Assembly (NCBI RefSeq): GCF_944324525.1
Contig: NZ_CALUWS010000018.1
Span: forward strand, 1 to 52,203
DNA length: 52,203 bases
Direction of reading: 5' to 3'
Source of the DNA: an uncultured Desulfovibrio sp.
Lineage (GTDB): Bacteria > Desulfobacterota > Desulfovibrionia > Desulfovibrionales > Desulfovibrionaceae
This document shows, piece by piece, positions 1 through 8,331 of this stretch. Numbering within the stretch: the stretch's first letter is position 1; every line of letters begins with the position of its first letter. Below the pieces are notes generated by a model. The model had not been told where the DNA came from, searched no databases, and saw nothing but the letters and a program-made list of their open reading frames with translations. Position numbers and translations under genes: made by a program.

Positions 1-45
1 AAAGAGTAGACATGGTAACCTCCGTCTCCATACCTACTCTTTTTT
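1..45 (+). terminator. Terminator-like hairpin at the left edge
   Basis: AAAGAGTAG at 1-9 is the exact reverse complement of CTACTCTTT at 34-42, and ATGG/CCAT pair further inside. The right arm runs into a T-tract at 40-45. This has the form of a rho-independent terminator on the plus strand. It sits immediately before the ATP-grasp fragment, whose frame nevertheless reads through it, so it may mark a rearrangement boundary. Confidence 0.45.
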
Positions 46-658
46 GAAGCGTATGGAAATAATGAGTCCTGACCCTAAACAATCCGGCGGATCGACCGAT
101 GTCTTCATTGTCAGAAACGACAAGGAGCTGCACTTTTTTGCCAGCTACCTCCTGGAGCAGCACGGCGAATTTGTCGCGCAGGAGTATGTGGGAACGGCTG
201 AGGACGAATTCACTGTCGGCGTCCTGCAGGATACGGAGGGCACCTTGATGGGAACCATTGGTCTGCATCGCAACCTGAACGTGTCCATCAGCCGCCGGCA
301 GCGCGTCAAGAATACGACCGGCCGCAAGGAGCTGGGGGAACATCTGGTCATAAGCAGCGGGATCTCGCAGGGCACGCTGGCGGCCTATCCTCACGTCTGC
401 GCGCCGTGTGCCGAGGTCGCCCTGGCGCTCGGAGGGCGTGGCCCCATGAACATCCAGTGCCGCTTTACCGGGGGGAAGCTTTGCCTGCTCGAGATCAATC
501 CCCGCTTTTCGGGGACGACTTCTCTGCGGGCGCTTGGCGGCTGGAATGAGCCGGAGATGCTGCTCAGGCGGCAGATCCTTGGCGAGCGGACGCTGCCCGA
601 AGCCTACACCAAGACAGTGTACATCGGCAGACGGCTGGAAGAGACGATCCTTCCCTAA
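2..658 (+). CDS. ATP-grasp protein, C-terminal part (5' end not in window)
   Basis: The frame is open to the left edge, with possible internal starts at 44 (TTG) and 53 (ATG). The visible protein matches the second half of an ATP-grasp ligase of the CarB/PylC type: a glycine/serine-rich loop (GGSTDVFIV), then EFTVGVL, and a C-terminal metal- and ATP-binding block (CLLEINPRFSGTTSLRALGG). In this family the block holds the Glu and Asn that bind Mg-ATP. The N-terminal half is absent, so it is either cut by the window or truncated. It lies 25 bases before the epimerase, probably in one operon. The acyl acceptor and donor cannot be told from sequence. A truncated pseudogene is a real alternative because a terminator-like hairpin sits at 1-45. 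Confidence 0.7.
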   Translation, partial: KSRHGNLRLHTYSFLKRMEIMSPDPKQSGGSTDVFIVRNDKELHFFASYLLEQHGEFVAQEYVGTAEDEFTVGVLQDTEGTLMGTIGLHRNLNVSISRRQRVKNTTGRKELGEHLVISSGISQGTLAAYPHVCAPCAEVALALGGRGPMNIQCRFTGGKLCLLEINPRFSGTTSLRALGGWNEPEMLLRRQILGERTLPEAYTKTVYIGRRLEETILP

Positions 659-683
659 CACAACGGGCGCAACCCTTTTTCGG

Positions 684-1610
684 ATGAATATGCAAAGCTG
701 CTTGGTAACCGGCGCAGGAGGGTTCATCGGCCGCCATATCAGCCTTTCGCTGGCAAAGCGAGGGATCAGGGTCTATGCGCCTTACAGGAAAAGCCTGCCG
801 CCAGCGCATCCGAATATAGAATATTTCCCGGGAGATATCCAATCCCCAGACAGCTGGGAGGACATCCTCCCCCGTCAGATCGACGCCTGCATCCATCTGG
901 CGGCACTGCTGCCGGGGGCACAGCATTCCAGTGAGGACTATGCCAGGGTCAACGTGCAGGGGACCCGGAATGTGCTGGCCGTCGCTCTTGCGCGTCGCTG
1001 TCGGGCATTCATCAACATGTCAAGCGCCTATGTCACCGGCTCGTGCGCTGGCGGCCCACAGAACGAGGCCACGCCGGCAGAACCGCAAACCGCGTACCAT
1101 ATCTCGAAGCTTGCTGCGGAAGACGTCTGTGATGCCTGTCGCGGCACGACGCCGATGCGCATCCTGACCTACCGCATCGCCTCGCCCTATGGCGTGGGGA
1201 TGCCGCAGACGACTTTGATGGGCATATTTTTGCGCAATGCGCTCGACGGCAAGCCTTTTGTCATCTGGGGCACAGGCGAGCGATGCCAGAACTTCATCCA
1301 TGTGCAGGACATCGTCAGGGCCTGCCACTGCGGACTGCGCCAGGGAGAGGGCGTATTCCTGATCGCCGGGGAGCGGAGCATCTCCACCACGGATCTCGCC
1401 CGCCTGTTCATTGGCATCTCCGGCAAAAAAGGCACGCCCATCCGGTATGAAGCTTCCCGCTCAGAAGATATCAGCTGGTTTTTTGACATCAGCAAGGCAA
1501 AAAATGAACTGGGTTTTGCCCCCAGGATATCCCTGGCTGCCGGCTGCCGGCAACTTTACACGTTGTTAACAAAGTTCCCATCCGGCCAATATGAAAGGAT
1601 CCCTGGCTGA
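684..1610 (+). CDS. NAD-dependent epimerase/dehydratase (extended SDR)
   Basis: The 308-residue protein has the extended short-chain dehydrogenase pattern. The N-terminal dinucleotide loop VTGAGGFIG is at residues 8-16, the catalytic Tyr-x3-Lys (YHISK) at about 138-142, and IASPYGVG and FIHVQDI follow as in nucleotide-sugar epimerases and dehydratases. Such enzymes oxidise and modify the sugar of an NDP-sugar in the cytoplasm. I chose ATG 684 over an upstream in-frame start because the Rossmann loop must be close to the N terminus; a second ATG at 690 is possible. There is no strong ribosome site, so it may be translated by coupling to the ATP-grasp gene ending at 658. The sugar substrate is unknown. 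Confidence 0.85.
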   Translation: MNMQSCLVTGAGGFIGRHISLSLAKRGIRVYAPYRKSLPPAHPNIEYFPGDIQSPDSWEDILPRQIDACIHLAALLPGAQHSSEDYARVNVQGTRNVLAVALARRCRAFINMSSAYVTGSCAGGPQNEATPAEPQTAYHISKLAAEDVCDACRGTTPMRILTYRIASPYGVGMPQTTLMGIFLRNALDGKPFVIWGTGERCQNFIHVQDIVRACHCGLRQGEGVFLIAGERSISTTDLARLFIGISGKKGTPIRYEASRSEDISWFFDISKAKNELGFAPRISLAAGCRQLYTLLTKFPSGQYERIPG

Positions 1611-1674
1611 CGACGCGATATTTTGCGCTGCTCAGCATGGAATGCCGCCTGACAAGACAGGTAAGGAGAATCCG

Positions 1675-3057
1675 ATGGATACGAAAATTGAAGAATTGGT
1701 CAGCCGTGCCAAAAAAAGTGCGCTCTTCGCATGGTCGAACCAGACCGACGGTGAAGTGGAATTCCCCAACGCCGTCTATATTTGCCCAACAAACGTCTGC
1801 AACAACAGATGCATAACGTGCGCCATCGACAAGATGCGCAAGGGAAAGGACGCCGAAGGCAATCCGCAGCGCGGCATCATGAAGTGGGAACTCTTTGAAA
1901 AAATCGTCAACGAGCTTCCGGAAGCCCCTCGCCGTGTATATCTTTACAAGACGGGCGAGGCTCTGCTCCATCCCCGCTTTATTGATATGATGGCCTATCT
2001 TAAGGAGAAGCGCCCCGACTATGAAGTCGCGCTGAATACCAACGCCGCGCGCATGAACACGACCATAGCCGATGGTCTTCTTGATTACGCAGACTATGTC
2101 GGTATCTCCATCTTCGCTATCGACAGGGAACACTACAAGATGGCACATCGGAGGGACTATTTTGATCTTGTCCTGAAGAATGTGGACTATCTCCACAGTG
2201 AATATGTACGGAGAAAAGAAACAAAAAAGATATTCATCTACATGGTCAGATGCGAGGCCAACAAACACTATGCGGATGAAGAAGTCTTTGACTTTTTCAG
2301 CAAGCGTTATCCCGCATTCAATATCAGCATCAACGGCTTGTTCAATTTCTACAATGCCGTCGACGGCATTGAATTTGAGTTCTTCGATCAGATCGAAGAA
2401 AAAAAGCTTCCCCGATGCATCATCCCCTATTCCATCATGCCCATAACGTGGGATGGCAAGGTGGTTTCGTGCATTGCCGACCCCTTTGAAACAAACATCA
2501 TGGGGGACGTCAGCAAGCAGAGCATCATGGAGATCTGGAACGGCGAGAAGTATAAGCGCTATCGCAAGCTGATGTCAGACGCAAACTTCGCCCAGCTTGA
2601 TAAGGAAAAATATCTGTGCAAAAACTGCAGCTGGCTGCTTTCGCTCAAGACGCACTCCACTGAAAACCTCTGCATCGCCAACCGCAGAGAGATCAAGGAT
2701 CCGCACATCTTCTTTGCGAACAGCCAGTGTTCGACCACCGATGAGATGCTGGAGTTCGGGCTGCGCTCCTATATCCACGGGGATATTTCCGACGCTCTGA
2801 AGTCATTCATCATCGTGGCGATGGGCGGGAAGAATGAAGAAGTGCGCAACCTGGCGCGGGAATGGAAAGAATACTGCGAACATGTGTTTGAGATGCGCGC
2901 TGGCATCGATGCCTGGGAAGCCTGCCTGAACCAGCATGGCACCACGCTCCATGAGTTCATGATCAGCAAGTATCACATCTCCAATGCCTCGGCTGAGAAG
3001 TTGTTCATGGCCCTGCCGGACAGCCCTGACATCAAGGTGAAGAAAACGGATCTGTGA
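1675..3057 (+). CDS. Radical SAM protein with SPASM domain
   Basis: The 460-residue protein carries the radical SAM cluster motif C-x3-C-x2-C at residues 42, 46 and 49 (CNNRCITC), which binds the [4Fe-4S] cluster that cleaves S-adenosylmethionine. A SPASM-type segment follows at about 260-320 (VVSCIADPF, NIMGDV, IMEIWNG, CKNCSW) and would bind an auxiliary Fe-S cluster. About 130 further residues have no recognisable domain. The start at 1675 is supported by AAGGAG six bases upstream. Its stop overlaps the possible GTG start of the next gene, so the two are coupled. Neighbours suggest a role in making or decorating a surface sugar or its amino acid substituent. The substrate is unknown. Confidence 0.85.
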   Translation: MDTKIEELVSRAKKSALFAWSNQTDGEVEFPNAVYICPTNVCNNRCITCAIDKMRKGKDAEGNPQRGIMKWELFEKIVNELPEAPRRVYLYKTGEALLHPRFIDMMAYLKEKRPDYEVALNTNAARMNTTIADGLLDYADYVGISIFAIDREHYKMAHRRDYFDLVLKNVDYLHSEYVRRKETKKIFIYMVRCEANKHYADEEVFDFFSKRYPAFNISINGLFNFYNAVDGIEFEFFDQIEEKKLPRCIIPYSIMPITWDGKVVSCIADPFETNIMGDVSKQSIMEIWNGEKYKRYRKLMSDANFAQLDKEKYLCKNCSWLLSLKTHSTENLCIANRREIKDPHIFFANSQCSTTDEMLEFGLRSYIHGDISDALKSFIIVAMGGKNEEVRNLAREWKEYCEHVFEMRAGIDAWEACLNQHGTTLHEFMISKYHISNASAEKLFMALPDSPDIKVKKTDL

Positions 3058-3059
3058 TC

Positions 3060-3752
3060 ATGAAGCCGCGCTGCGTGATATGGGGAGTGGGCAACTTCGC
3101 CCGGCAGGTATCCGTTCAGCTGAGTCCGCGGTTTGATATCGCCGGATATGTCGTTGATGACCACTGCCATCAGGAGCGTCAGTTCATGGGGAGGCCCTGC
3201 CTCCCCTTTTCCCTGCTGGAAACCCATGAAAACTTGGGCGCGGAACACTTTTTTTGTGCCATCGGCTACGGCAACTTCAATCAAAACCGTGCGGGATGCG
3301 TACAAAAAATGCTGGCCAAAGGCCTGCAGCCCATTTCCGTGATCAGCGGACAGGCCATCGTCGACGACTCCGCCCAGATCGGCGCAAACTGCTATGTCGG
3401 CCCGGGAGCCATCATTGACGCGGACGTACGCATAGGCAGCGCGGTCACCATCCTGCCGGGGGCGATCATCGGGCATGACAGTTCGCTTGCAGACAATGCC
3501 TATATCTGCCAGGGCGTCAACATCCCGGGCTTCGTCCATATCGGCGCCAACAGCTTCGTGGGGACGGGCGCCATCTTTTCGGACGGGGTCAGCATCGGGG
3601 ATTTTTGTTTCATCAAAGCGGGCGAAAAGGTTTTTCACCACTGCGAAGACGGCAAGCTCACCAGCGGTCTGGATGCCAGAGTTTTTTTCGATTCATGGTA
3701 CGACAACAGGAAAACGCTTTACTCAGCGATGCTTTCGCGCCAGTTTGCCTAA
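3060..3752 (+). CDS. NeuD-like acyltransferase with left-handed beta-helix
   Basis: The 230-residue protein resembles the NeuD/PglD sugar acetyltransferase family. It has an N-terminal Rossmann-like part (VIWGVGNFARQV, then YVVDDH) and a C-terminal run of hexapeptide repeats from about residue 100 (AQIGANCYVGPGAIIDADV, SFVGTGAIF) that forms the trimeric beta-helix. Family members transfer acetyl or another acyl group to an amino or hydroxyl group of a sugar nucleotide or glycan. The start is ATG 3060, or GTG 3054 overlapping the stop of the radical SAM gene. It probably acts on the sugar made by the upstream epimerase; the acyl donor is not evident. Confidence 0.8.
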   Translation: MKPRCVIWGVGNFARQVSVQLSPRFDIAGYVVDDHCHQERQFMGRPCLPFSLLETHENLGAEHFFCAIGYGNFNQNRAGCVQKMLAKGLQPISVISGQAIVDDSAQIGANCYVGPGAIIDADVRIGSAVTILPGAIIGHDSSLADNAYICQGVNIPGFVHIGANSFVGTGAIFSDGVSIGDFCFIKAGEKVFHHCEDGKLTSGLDARVFFDSWYDNRKTLYSAMLSRQFA

Positions 3753-3800
3753 GCAAGAAAGCAACTGACGGTCAAAGTATTTTTCAACAAGGAAAATGCC

Positions 3801-5276
3801 ATGAAAATTTTGATTTCAGGTATAAATACTGCGGGCTTTATCTATAATTTTGGCAGAGGTTTTTCAGAACTTGGCCATGATGTAAAAACGGCTGCCTTTT
3901 CCAGCAATGAATTTTATGATCATAATTTCTCATTTGTATTTGCCCCAAATACTTTTGTACAAGGACAAAACAACACTTCGCTTGAACCTTCAAAAGAATT
4001 TTTTTCGTTCATAGAAAATTTCGATCTCTTTATCTTCATCTCTGGGCAAACGCTGCTCCCAGGCATGTACGACCTGCCGATCTTGCATGAGATGGGGAAA
4101 AAGGTCATCATCCGCAATACAGGTTCCTGCACACGCTTTATCTATCCCAGCTCCCTAGCCTGGAATTACGCTGGCGCACCTTTCAACATAGCTCTTCCAG
4201 AACTGCTGGAACTTGCCCGCCCCAGCCGCGACTGGCGCAAGCCTGCCGCCTACATGTCTGGACTCGTCTACGTCTACCATCTTGCGCCAAAGCTGTATAA
4301 AGAGTGCATGAGCGCCTTGTACGCCGATGTCATCGCCAATTGTTCAGCCCATAGCTCACTGGGTTTTTCTCCTTTTTTTGCCGCGGTCAATACCTTCGAT
4401 CCCGACGGCTGCTCGCCAATGATCCCGGCCCGAAAGACACCTGTCATCCTCCACGCCCCAAGCAGGGAGGCATTCAAGGGAACAAGCGTTATCGAGGCCT
4501 GCCTCAATGAACTGCGGGAAGAAGGGCTGGACTTTGATTACATCAGGCCACCGAAAGTCCCCAGCAAGCAACTCCAAAAAACACTTCAACTGGCGGATAT
4601 CGTCATCGATCAGCTGGCTTGCGGCGGTCATGGCATCCTTGCCAACGAAAGCATGGCCTGCGGTTGCGCCGTCCTGGGCGGCAATAACGCGGACATGTCG
4701 CCGATCCCCTTCCACCGGCCCGTCATCCCCATCGACAGGAACAATTTGAAGGAACAGATCCGGCGGGCCGTTCTGGACATCCCGTTCCGCGTTCGTGTGG
4801 CTGAAGCGGGGATCGAGTACGTCAACAGGGTACACCGTCCCGCAACGTCAGCCTCCTATATGCTTTCCTGTCTGGAAAGAGCGAAAGACGCTTCGTATGA
4901 CTACTATCCCTCGCTCTTTCTGGACAACCCCTTCCGTCCCGACTACAAGCAATGGCTGGCGCAGACCCACGCACGCCTCTACGCACCGGATGTGGATGAC
5001 GCCGAGGCCCTCCTGAACCACCGGCGCGACGGACTGCCCGAATTCCTGCATGGCCTGTTTGGCAAAGCTCTTTTCAAGGCCGGTGTTCACCCGGATACGG
5101 ATATGGACAAGTTTGTCCGCGAATTTGAGCTGAAGAACATCCAGCCTCATCTGCTCCCCCGCTGGGACACCAGCAAACTGAAGCGGGTCAACCCCTGGCT
5201 CTCTCTGGGCGATACCGCCGGAAAGGGCCTGCCCGACAAGGAGCTCATCCCCTACGAGGAACTGGCCCAGCCCTAA
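3801..5276 (+). CDS. Glycosyltransferase, GT-B fold
   Basis: The 491-residue protein begins as a GT-B enzyme (MKILISG, then GFSELGHDV) and has a family GT4-like C-terminal half: HAPSREAFKGTSVIEA at about 218-233 and GGHGILANESMACGCAVLGG at about 274-293, which includes the nucleotide-sugar binding region. About 150 residues after the GT domain are unassigned. AAGGA at 3789 supports the start. Roughly 250 bases around the start (3770-4020) are clearly AT-rich, unlike the GC-rich second half and neighbours, which suggests mosaic or recent acquisition. It closes the glycan-type cluster. Donor and acceptor are unknown. Confidence 0.75.
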   Translation: MKILISGINTAGFIYNFGRGFSELGHDVKTAAFSSNEFYDHNFSFVFAPNTFVQGQNNTSLEPSKEFFSFIENFDLFIFISGQTLLPGMYDLPILHEMGKKVIIRNTGSCTRFIYPSSLAWNYAGAPFNIALPELLELARPSRDWRKPAAYMSGLVYVYHLAPKLYKECMSALYADVIANCSAHSSLGFSPFFAAVNTFDPDGCSPMIPARKTPVILHAPSREAFKGTSVIEACLNELREEGLDFDYIRPPKVPSKQLQKTLQLADIVIDQLACGGHGILANESMACGCAVLGGNNADMSPIPFHRPVIPIDRNNLKEQIRRAVLDIPFRVRVAEAGIEYVNRVHRPATSASYMLSCLERAKDASYDYYPSLFLDNPFRPDYKQWLAQTHARLYAPDVDDAEALLNHRRDGLPEFLHGLFGKALFKAGVHPDTDMDKFVREFELKNIQPHLLPRWDTSKLKRVNPWLSLGDTAGKGLPDKELIPYEELAQP

Positions 5277-5282
5277 CCCTCT

Positions 5283-5404
5283 GGAGCATTTTCCGTTTGC
5301 GCCGTTTTCGCGCCGCAAACCATAACCTGTCACATCGCGGGAAAAACGCGTTTTTTCCGCTCGCCGTGAGTCGGGTTGCGCTGTGCCGCCGCCTCGCGTT
5401 TGTC
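5283..5404 (+). repeat. Dispersed four-hairpin repeat R1, copy A
   Basis: Starts GGAGCATTTTCCGTTTG and runs through the hairpin cores GCGGGAAAAACGCG/TTTTTTCCGC and GCGCTGTGCCGCCGCC, ending at about CCTCGCGTTT. The fourth (right-end) hairpin found in other copies is missing. It lies seven bases after the glycosyltransferase stop. The rest of the 5277-6012 gap holds a terminator, repeat R2a and a partial R1 copy; I see no gene in it. Confidence 0.75.
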
Positions 5405-5496
5405 CATTCCAGCGGCACGGGACGCTTGAACAAACCGTCCGGCACTCCACCCGGCTCGCTGTTGCCGTTTCGTTGTCTGTTCGTGTACGGGCAGGC

Positions 5497-5535
5497 AAAA
5501 AAGGAGGGAGTCTGCGCGAAGCAGGCTCCCTCCTT
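5497..5535 (-). terminator. Rho-independent terminator (minus strand)
   Basis: AAGGAGGGAG (5501-5510) pairs perfectly with CTCCCTCCTT (5526-5535), with CTGC/GCAG pairing inside. On the minus strand the stem is followed by a T-tract (complement of the A-run at 5497-5502). It would stop minus-strand transcription coming from the hlyD-like gene. Confidence 0.75.
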
Positions 5536-5681
5536 GCATGGACGCTTCCCATCAGGCGTTACGCCTCTGTTCCTCCATCACCCCGCAGGCCGCCTTGCAA
5601 AAGCCCACCACGGGGCAGCGACTGACCTTCCTTCGGGCTGTTCTCGCTCCGACCAGGGCCTGTTAACATATTTGCTGCTCG

Positions 5682-5845
5682 TTTGGGGGAAGGGGAACCC
5701 CTCGCTCTGCTGTCGATGTCCGTAAGGCTCCTTTGTCGCCTAACGGACACGGCCCTTTGGGCCGCCTTTCGGTCGCCGCCGGCGCGGGAGGGGTTCCCCT
5801 TCCCCCAAGCCCCCATCCCTTCCCCAGCGCGCTTTTGCCATGGGA
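5682..5845. repeat. G-run/C-run inverted repeat R2, copy a
   Basis: A perfect 21-bp inverted repeat has arms at 5683-5703 (TTGGGGGAAGGGG then AACCCCTC) and 5788-5808, separated by about 85 bases that contain smaller hairpins. After the right arm comes GCGCGCTTTT-x-CCATGGGA, a tail also seen in copy c near 47430. The interior word GTCGATGTCCGTAAGGCTCC (5712-5731) recurs inverted at 8263-8282. Confidence 0.7.
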
Positions 5846-5951
5846 AGAGTCGAAACACGAGGCAAGCCCGCCCCAAAAGGCACATGGGGCATGCACAGCT
5901 TACTTTTGCTTATCCATTGAAATTGTTTACAAAATTTGTGTAACAGCCCCT

Positions 5952-6015
5952 GAAACATTTTTCCTTTGAAAAGGCGATATGTGAGGCGGCGCTGTGCCGC
6001 CGCCTCACGGCTCTA
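5952..6015 (-). repeat. Partial R1 repeat, copy G
   Basis: On the minus strand this begins TAGAGC, then carries the GC-rich core hairpin (TGAGGCGGCG/CGCCGCCTCA) and a degenerate right-end hairpin CCTTTTCAAAGG. It corresponds to the right half of the full element. Its TAGAGC end supplies the TAG stop codon of the hlyD-like gene (6013-6015). Confidence 0.6.
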
Positions 6016-7224
6016 AAGCCCCGTGAAGCCCAGCAGGTTGCGGGTGCGGATATCGCAGTTCAGTCGTGCCCCGGCGGACGCCGCCTGTGCCAGCGCCGCG
6101 CCGTCGTCAAGGGAAATGCGCACGGCCACAAGCGAGGCGGAACCGCCGTCGCCCGTACCGCCGTTCGTGCCGGGAAGGGTCATCATCTGCGGGGGATAGA
6201 CCTCTTCCACCTTGCCCTTCCAGACCGTCCCCGCCGTCGAGCGGGGCGCGGCGGAAGCCGTGGCGCCCTGGGCAAGGGTGATGCGGACAGCCTGCCCGGC
6301 GCTGATCCCTTCGGCCTCGTCGGCCGGATAGTAGGCCATGACCCACCAGGCGGCCGAGTCATCGGGCGCGATGAGCAGCACGGGATTGCCCGGCTGCGGG
6401 GTCTGCCCGGCGCTCTGCAGGACCTGCGTCACGGTCCCGCTTACCGGCGCGTAAAGATTCTCATCCGGCGTCGGCAGCTGGGCCGGCTGACTGGCCCGGA
6501 CAGGCGGCTGTCCCTGCCGGGTGCGGGCAAGTTGCACCTCGGTACGGATGCGCTGCAATTCCTGATCAAGCGCCGCCCGCGCCCGGCTGGCCTTCTCGTA
6601 GGCCTCGCGGGCCTGCTCCATCCGCGTGCGCGCCGCCGCTTCCGCCTGACGCGCCCGCTCATAGGCAGCCTTGCCCTGATAGGGCTGGATGCCGCGCAAG
6701 GCTATCTGCGCCTGCACATGCGCCGTGACGCTACGGTCCCTTTCCTCAAGGCTCACGGCCTCCTCATTGCGCGCCGTGGCCAAACGGGTGACCATATCCA
6801 GCTCGGCTTCCTGCGCCTGCTGCATGCGCTGCGCCGCCTCCTGCAGGCCGGGCGCAAGACCGGCCAGTTCCTGGCTGGCGCGGGCAAGCTGGCGCGCATA
6901 GGCGCTCACATCGAGCCGGGCCACCACCTGGTTGGCGTCCACATGCATGCCGGGCTGCGCCATGACCTGACGCAGGGGCGCGCTGTATTCCGTCACGACG
7001 GGAACCATGTTGGCGTCCAGCACGGCCCAGCGGCTTTCCCGCCCGCCGTCGGAAAGCCACCAGAGCGCCAGCACCAGCAGCAGGGCGGCCAGCACCACCG
7101 TCAAAGGCAACCAGCGCAACCATTTACGGCAGCGCCCCGGACGTCCGCTCTCCCCCGTTCCCGGCCGCGGCGGCTCCTGGGGAGCCTCGCCCGACGGCAT
7201 TTCCAGATACATCGGTTCGGACAT
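6013..7224 (-). CDS. HlyD-family periplasmic adaptor (membrane fusion protein)
   Basis: The 403-residue protein has a short proline-rich cytoplasmic N terminus, one membrane segment at about 39-57, a split lipoyl/barrel-sandwich domain (APLRQVMAQPGMHVDANQVVARLD, resumed at NLYAPVSGTVTQVLQSAGQ) and a long Ala/Gln/Arg-rich coiled coil between them at about 95-250. This is the layout of membrane fusion proteins that bridge an inner-membrane pump and an outer-membrane channel. The start at 7224 has GGGAGG five bases upstream and is preferred over ATG 7257. No pump or TolC gene is adjacent, so the partner is unknown. The stop codon lies in the end of a repeat (copy G). Confidence 0.85.
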   Translation of the reverse strand: MSEPMYLEMPSGEAPQEPPRPGTGESGRPGRCRKWLRWLPLTVVLAALLLVLALWWLSDGGRESRWAVLDANMVPVVTEYSAPLRQVMAQPGMHVDANQVVARLDVSAYARQLARASQELAGLAPGLQEAAQRMQQAQEAELDMVTRLATARNEEAVSLEERDRSVTAHVQAQIALRGIQPYQGKAAYERARQAEAAARTRMEQAREAYEKASRARAALDQELQRIRTEVQLARTRQGQPPVRASQPAQLPTPDENLYAPVSGTVTQVLQSAGQTPQPGNPVLLIAPDDSAAWWVMAYYPADEAEGISAGQAVRITLAQGATASAAPRSTAGTVWKGKVEEVYPPQMMTLPGTNGGTGDGGSASLVAVRISLDDGAALAQAASAGARLNCDIRTRNLLGFTGL

Positions 7225-7384
7225 GCAACCTCCCGTCATCGGCTGACGAACATTCATGATGAGGACACAGGGCTTTCCGGCCCGGGCGTCCTTTCGTTGC
7301 CTTCACTTTACAACAGGCACAAGGCTGCTTACAAGAAGCCTTTCCCTGCCGACCCGGCCAAAATTTTTTTCTGGGAGATATTCC

Positions 7385-8098
7385 ATGCCTGCACGTTTCG
7401 CCGCACTGCTGTGCTGTGCATTCCTGCTGGCGGGCTGCGGAGCCCGTACGGTAGCCGTCATCGACGACAAGGGCTTTGCGGAGATGAGCCGCCGCATGCC
7501 GGACGAGATGCGCGCCCGCAAACTGCTCACGCCGGAAGGCGACTACTATTCCCGTCCCGCCGCCTCCCGGCCGTACGGAGATATCCTCTACGCCACCCTG
7601 TCGCCGGACTTCCTCTTCGACGATACCGGCGGGCACGTCTACCTTGGCGAGACCTTCCGGGCCACGCGCACGCCCTCCAGTCGGGCAAGCCTCCGTCAGA
7701 ACGGCTTTACGCTCCGCCACCCCACCCAGACCGTCAGCGTCTCCATGCTGGGGGAACTGGACTGGGACGACAACGGCACGGACGAATGGCTCGTCTCCTG
7801 CCGGGTGGAGCCCCTGCGCGGCTCGCGCGTGCGCACCTACTATCTGCTGGTGCCGCCGCCGTCCCGCAAGGGACAGCCCCTCAAGGCCAGCGTGGCCGCG
7901 CTGTACGAATGCTACGGACTGGCCTGCACCATGTACGTCAATCAGGCGCTCGTGCTGCGCGGCGAGGGCAACGACAGCAGCGAGCCCGCCACCCCGGTGC
8001 AGGATTCCGTCCCGGGCCTGCAGCAGGTCACGGAACCGCCCGCAGCCGGAAAAAACGGCGCCGCCACTCCCGGCGGACTGGAAGAACACAGCCTGTAA
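7385..8098 (+). CDS. Predicted lipoprotein of unknown function
   Basis: The 237-residue protein starts with a lipoprotein signal peptide ending in the lipobox LAGC at residues 15-18, so Cys18 would be lipidated and the protein exported and membrane-anchored. The start at 7385 is supported by GGGAG seven bases upstream; longer in-frame starts would bury the signal peptide. The body holds DWDDNGTDEW and two further Cys (ECYGLACTMY) that might form a disulfide. No known domain is recognised. It is divergent from the hlyD-like gene, about 160 bases apart, so a shared regulatory region is possible. Confidence 0.75.
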   Translation: MPARFAALLCCAFLLAGCGARTVAVIDDKGFAEMSRRMPDEMRARKLLTPEGDYYSRPAASRPYGDILYATLSPDFLFDDTGGHVYLGETFRATRTPSSRASLRQNGFTLRHPTQTVSVSMLGELDWDDNGTDEWLVSCRVEPLRGSRVRTYYLLVPPPSRKGQPLKASVAALYECYGLACTMYVNQALVLRGEGNDSSEPATPVQDSVPGLQQVTEPPAAGKNGAATPGGLEEHSL

Positions 8099-8106
8099 GG
8101 GCCAGT

Positions 8107-8227
8107 TTAGAGCATTTTATACGGCTTGGTGGTTCGCGGGAAAAACACAGTTTTTCCGTTCACGGTGGGCCGGACGGCGCTGTGCCCCCGCCTCGCGTTT
8201 TGCCTTTTCAAAGGCAAATTGCTCTAA
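8107..8227 (+). repeat. Dispersed four-hairpin repeat R1, copy B
   Basis: A 121-bp element bounded by perfect 8-bp terminal inverted repeats, TTAGAGCA (8107-8114) and TGCTCTAA (8220-8227). Inside are GCGGGAAAAAC/GTTTTTCCG, GGCGCTGTGCC and TTTGCCTTTTCAAAGGCAAA. This is the copy with the cleanest ends. It lies 8 bases after the lipoprotein stop. Confidence 0.8.
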
Positions 8228-8254
8228 GCAGCAGACAGTGTTAGAAGGCCCCTA

Positions 8255-8310
8255 GCGATGCAGGAGCCTTACGGACATCGACGACGGATCAACGGGGGAG
8301 GCTCCCCCCG
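8255..8310 (-). repeat. R2-related remnant and probable terminator
   Basis: GGAGCCTTACGGACATCGAC (8263-8282) is the exact reverse complement of a word inside R2 copy a. It is followed by the hairpin CGGGGG (8293-8298)/CCCCCG (8305-8310). On the minus strand the stem lies 22 bases after the StiP gene stop and may end the Ter transcript, although no clear T-run follows. Confidence 0.5.
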
Positions 8311-8331
8311 AAAGCGTGATACGCCCACGTC

